Below, piece after piece: positions 61,757-64,000 of a stretch of 64,000 nucleotides of DNA. Positions within the stretch are counted from its first letter, which is position 1. The number at the start of each line of letters is the position of its first letter. The notes under the pieces are model-generated. The model did no database searches. It was not told the origin of the DNA and saw only the letters and a program-made list of their open reading frames with translations. This DNA is from Synchiropus splendidus (lineage: Eukaryota; Chordata; Actinopteri; Syngnathiformes; Callionymidae), in contig NC_071339.1 in the NCBI RefSeq assembly GCF_027744825.2, forward strand, positions 27,575,501-27,639,500. The letters are read 5' to 3'. The position numbers and the translations under genes are program-made.

Positions 61757-62578
61757 TCACATACGAGGGTATCTCGTGTTTGTGACATTGCCCAGGACCG
61801 GCGTTCTATTCCAGATTCTACTTGCTGATTCCAGACGTTCAATTAGAAGATCCTCTGGCTTGTGTTTGATGTATTCGTTCCAGACGCTTGATTTTGGAGA
61901 CCTCATTTCGAGCAAGACTGTCTCAGCCGTAGCCTTGGTTCTCATTTTCTCCGGTTGTACGTCATTCAGGGTCAAGTAGTGTTGTATAGCAGGCAGAAAG
62001 TTGTTGTTACAGAGTCTCTTCATCAACGGGTAGAAGTTAAGGCTGTAGAAATCATCCTCCATCTCTTCAAGACAGCTGTGTTGTACTTGGCTCGGATGGT
62101 CTACTTGGCAGCCGTAGCAGATCTCCCTCCAATATCTGCGCATGATTTTACCTAGTAGATGAAATACAACTGTCTTTACAGCTTTCAGGAAGAAACCGCT
62201 TATCCATCCATCCGTTTCATCATTAGCTGCTGGTTCTTGGTCTTGAGAAGCTGAGGATGAAGCAGGCGGATGCACGCAGACAGTTCCGTTCTCGGGACAG
62301 GAGGTTGTTGCTCTCCCTACAGGTTCCTCTTCATCGTCCACGTCTTCCATTTCACTTGCATCAGAGTCGTCTGTGTCGTCTTTGATGGTCAATGAAGGAC
62401 AGGCTCCGTCCGCCATGCCGTTGTTAGAACCCTCGTACTCATGACCATCACCTGTAACGTCTTCTACCACAGGAAGTAGACGGGTCGGCGAGGGGTTGTT
62501 CATTCCGTACCCAGCACCGCCTGTAGCAGCTCCGAGGAAGATAGTGGCAATACGTCTCGGAACACCTTCGGTCCTCAT
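61757..62578 (-). CDS. Maverick-associated protein with Cys/His motif, function unknown
   Basis: 273 codons from ATG 62578, intact. Residues 10-26 are Gly/Ala-rich and mildly hydrophobic. Residues about 65-88 are a strong Asp/Glu run. Residues about 124-273 look like a folded, helical domain with C154-x2-C157-x3-H161-x5-H167-x-C169 (ICYGCQVDHPSQVQHSCL), a plausible zinc site. I recall proteins with the HPSQ-x2-H-x-C pattern in other fish Mavericks but know no function. The acidic stretch plus metal-site layout resembles small regulatory proteins of DNA viruses, which is inference. A TATA box lies about 65 bp upstream. Confidence 0.65.
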   Translation of the reverse strand: MRTEGVPRRIATIFLGAATGGAGYGMNNPSPTRLLPVVEDVTGDGHEYEGSNNGMADGACPSLTIKDDTDDSDASEMEDVDDEEEPVGRATTSCPENGTVCVHPPASSSASQDQEPAANDETDGWISGFFLKAVKTVVFHLLGKIMRRYWREICYGCQVDHPSQVQHSCLEEMEDDFYSLNFYPLMKRLCNNNFLPAIQHYLTLNDVQPEKMRTKATAETVLLEMRSPKSSVWNEYIKHKPEDLLIERLESASRIWNRTPVLGNVTNTRYPRM

Positions 62579-62640
62579 TGTTTTCCTGGATGCGTTTGTT
62601 CCGCTGGATACGTCTGCAGGGTGTCGCTCTGGAAAACACC

Positions 62641-62650
62641 CTCTTTATAA
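62641..62650 (-). promoter_or_regulatory. TATA box upstream of the 273-aa gene
   Basis: TTATAAAGAG on the minus strand, 63-72 bp before the ATG at 62578. Confidence 0.5.
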
Positions 62651-62685
62651 CAACCGCCAGCCAGTAGGCGGTCCAAAGGGCGCGA

Positions 62686-63384
62686 CTAAAAGGTCAGTGC
62701 TTTTTTCAACACAAGGGTATCAACCCATAAGCGGCTATGGTAGAAGAGGCCGTCGATTTTTGCAGAAATCTCGCGGTTTTTTTCACTCCAAGCATCCAAA
62801 GGTATGGTTAACAGAGTACGAAATACACCGCAATCAGAATTAAAATACTCCAGGACGAAATCTTCTTCTTCTTCACCCGTGACTCCTGTTGATACTTTAT
62901 GGAGGGCTCTGAAGGACCATCGTCCTGATCCTGAGATTTTAGCCAGCCATATAGCCACAAAGGACGGCATCCTCTCCGTTCGATCAGGTTTGTTAGACAC
63001 AGCTCCAGCCTTCTGACGTTGTTGTTGTTGTTCTTCTTCTTCAGCCCTTGGAAAATTTTCCGGCTTCACCTCTCTCAGCACACCCCAGTCGTTAGATGAT
63101 AACACGGCCATCTCCGTATAGGCACTCAAGGTTTCGTTGTCATCCAGTTGATAAATGTACAATTCAGCTGTTTCATACTTAAACGCGTACCCCCATCTCC
63201 CTCAACGTCCGTAAGGCTCTAGAGACCACTCATCCTGCAAAGATTCCCCGGGCGGCGCCTGCGTACGCCGTAGGTACATTACAGATTTACGGGGAGCCCC
63301 AGCACCCATCCACGGGTCCTCAATAACAGTCACAGCTGTCTCGCTGATCACTGGTGATCCACACGCCGTTGTAGGGATAGACAT
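62686..63384 (-). pseudogene. Unknown Maverick-side protein, 232 codons with one in-frame stop
   Basis: ATG at 63384. Sixty codons are followed by TGA at 63202-63204. The same frame then continues through 13 more sense codons into an open stretch of 158 codons, ending at 62686. The TGA follows a CGT codon and would be a CGA after a single transition, so a nonsense mutation in one gene is likely. The second part contains an acidic/Gln run (AEEEEQQQQRQ) and aromatic-rich segments (FVAIWLAKI, RWSFRALHKV, FVLEYFNSD). I do not recognise the family. It is the last gene before the minisatellite, with a TATA box upstream. Confidence 0.55.
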
Positions 63385-63440
63385 TGCGAGTTGGTTGTGT
63401 TTGCCGGTTCCTTGCTCCTTGCGACGGTCTGAAGGTTACA

Positions 63441-63448
63441 TATATATA
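63441..63448 (-). promoter_or_regulatory. TATA box upstream of the 232-codon gene
   Basis: TATATATA, 57-64 bp before the ATG at 63384. Confidence 0.45.
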
Positions 63449-63500
63449 CACACAGGTCGATGTTTATTCAGCGGTCAGAACCCTCCCTTTTGTTATTTTC

Positions 63501-63735
63501 CTTCCTGTTATAAAACAAGGAATGATAGGGTTAATTATTACCCTTCCTGTCATAAAACAAGGGGGAGGGTTATAATTTTAATTCCCTGTTGATATAAAAA
63601 AGGGGGAGGGGTATTATTTTAATTTCTTTTTATATAAAAAGGGGAGGGGTTATTATTTTAATTTCTTTTTATATAAAAAAGGGGATGGGTTATTATTTGA
63701 ATTTCTTTTTTATATAAAAAGGGGGAGGGGGTGGT
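63501..63735. repeat. 40-bp-period minisatellite, about six units
   Basis: Units begin near 63502, 63544, 63582, 63623, 63662 and 63702. Each has a TTTCTTTTTATATAAAAA- or TTCCTGTTATAAAAC-like part followed by a GGGGAGGGG run and TTATTATTTTAA. The left units are more diverged than the right ones. The G-run sits in one strand only. Confidence 0.85.
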
Positions 63736-63935
63736 TTTATTACCTCCGGAAGGGGAGGTGTTTTATTATCTCCAGGGCCATAAATCAAACAATTTTGACA
63801 TTTTGGTGTATCCTTCTTCTCTCTCATGACCCTTGATGAGGAAAAGTCACAAGATTTCATGAAGAAAAAGTCAGGATAACCACTACTTTTTTCAACACAA
63901 AAACGGATATCGGTCAAATTGACCCTAAGCATAAT
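63736..63935. other. Spacer without a recognisable gene
   Basis: About 200 bp between the minisatellite and the gypsy-like fragment. The 79-codon minus-strand ORF crossing it includes the minisatellite and shows no domain. Confidence 0.5.
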
Positions 63936-64000
63936 ATGAGGGTTAAAGCTTTTCTAGGTCTGCTAAGCTTTTATAACAAATTCTTGCCAAACTTGTCTAC
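63936..64000 (+). pseudogene. Ty3/gypsy-like reverse-transcriptase thumb fragment, runs off the window
   Basis: From the ATG at 63936 the frame reads MRVKAFLGLLSFYNKFLPNL, a close fit to the SFLGLxxYYxKFLPNLS motif at the RT thumb of Ty3/gypsy elements. Upstream codons in this frame (from about 63900) are only vaguely RT-like (DPK is present), so the fragment is probably the edge of a decayed or deleted copy. The rest lies beyond position 64000. Confidence 0.65.

Larger units (their letters stand above)
55772..63384. mobile_element. Maverick/Polinton element, partial and decayed
   Basis: Nine genes of the Maverick (Polinton, adintovirus-like) kind lie together. A plus-strand trio (ATPase, small basic/hydrophobic protein, conserved 252-aa protein) converges on a minus-strand group (major capsid, basic protein, minor capsid, integrase, two unknowns). 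An integrase together with double-jelly-roll capsid and packaging ATPase is diagnostic of this group. The type-B DNA polymerase and adenain-type protease are missing from the window, and no terminal inverted repeats were identified, so the true ends are unknown. Breaks seen: four single-base losses and two in-frame stops. Confidence 0.9.

Noticed and set aside
63501..63735. G-quadruplex array in the minisatellite
   Set aside because: Each unit has only two adjacent G runs, and the next lie about 30 bases away, so a compact four-run motif is not present.
1..64000. tRNA or rRNA genes
   Set aside because: No cloverleaf or rRNA-like sequence was recognised. The tRNA-Met similarity at 49852-49868 is only the 17-base primer site.

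Overview
The window looks like heterochromatic, probably pericentromeric, DNA from a teleost fish. That is inferred from the element mix: an RTE-clade LINE of the Rex3-like type that is abundant in fish, a long-LTR retroelement with an elongator tRNA-Met primer site, a Maverick/Polinton, and a very large AT-rich satellite array. I see no ordinary host gene.

Positions 1-41511 are one satellite array with a monomer of about 188 bp, roughly 205 copies, all in the same orientation apart from one 36-bp inverted patch. The left part (about 740-10430) is a highly homogeneous 12-monomer higher-order repeat of 2259 bp. The middle (about 14300-29165) is a mosaic of overlapping 6-, 9- and about 20-monomer duplications. 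The right part is diverged single monomers. Each consensus monomer carries three perfect dyads. A nearly complete RTE/Rex3-like LINE (36026-39023) sits in the diverged part, flanked by a 13-bp target-site duplication.

Positions 41512-51965 are a 10.4-kb LTR retroelement read on the minus strand. It has 2.06-2.09 kb LTRs with TG...CA ends, a primer-binding site for elongator tRNA-Met, a polypurine tract, a coiled-coil Gag, a retropepsin, and remnants of RNase H and integrase. Reverse transcriptase and the integrase core are deleted, so it is non-autonomous. Its left LTR abuts the satellite and its right LTR abuts unrelated DNA, with no target-site duplication.

Positions 51966-55771 hold no recognisable gene, only microsatellites and homopolymers. 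Positions 55772-63384 are part of a Maverick/Polinton. On the plus strand are a packaging ATPase, a small basic/hydrophobic protein and a conserved Maverick protein. On the minus strand are the major capsid protein, a basic virion-type protein, the minor (penton-like) capsid protein, an integrase, and two proteins of unknown function. The two groups converge on a palindromic poly(A) signal. Five of the nine genes are broken, by four single-base losses and two in-frame stop codons. DNA polymerase B and the adenain-like protease are not in the window.

The right end (63501-64000) has a 40-bp-period minisatellite and then the start of a Ty3/gypsy reverse-transcriptase thumb sequence running off the edge.
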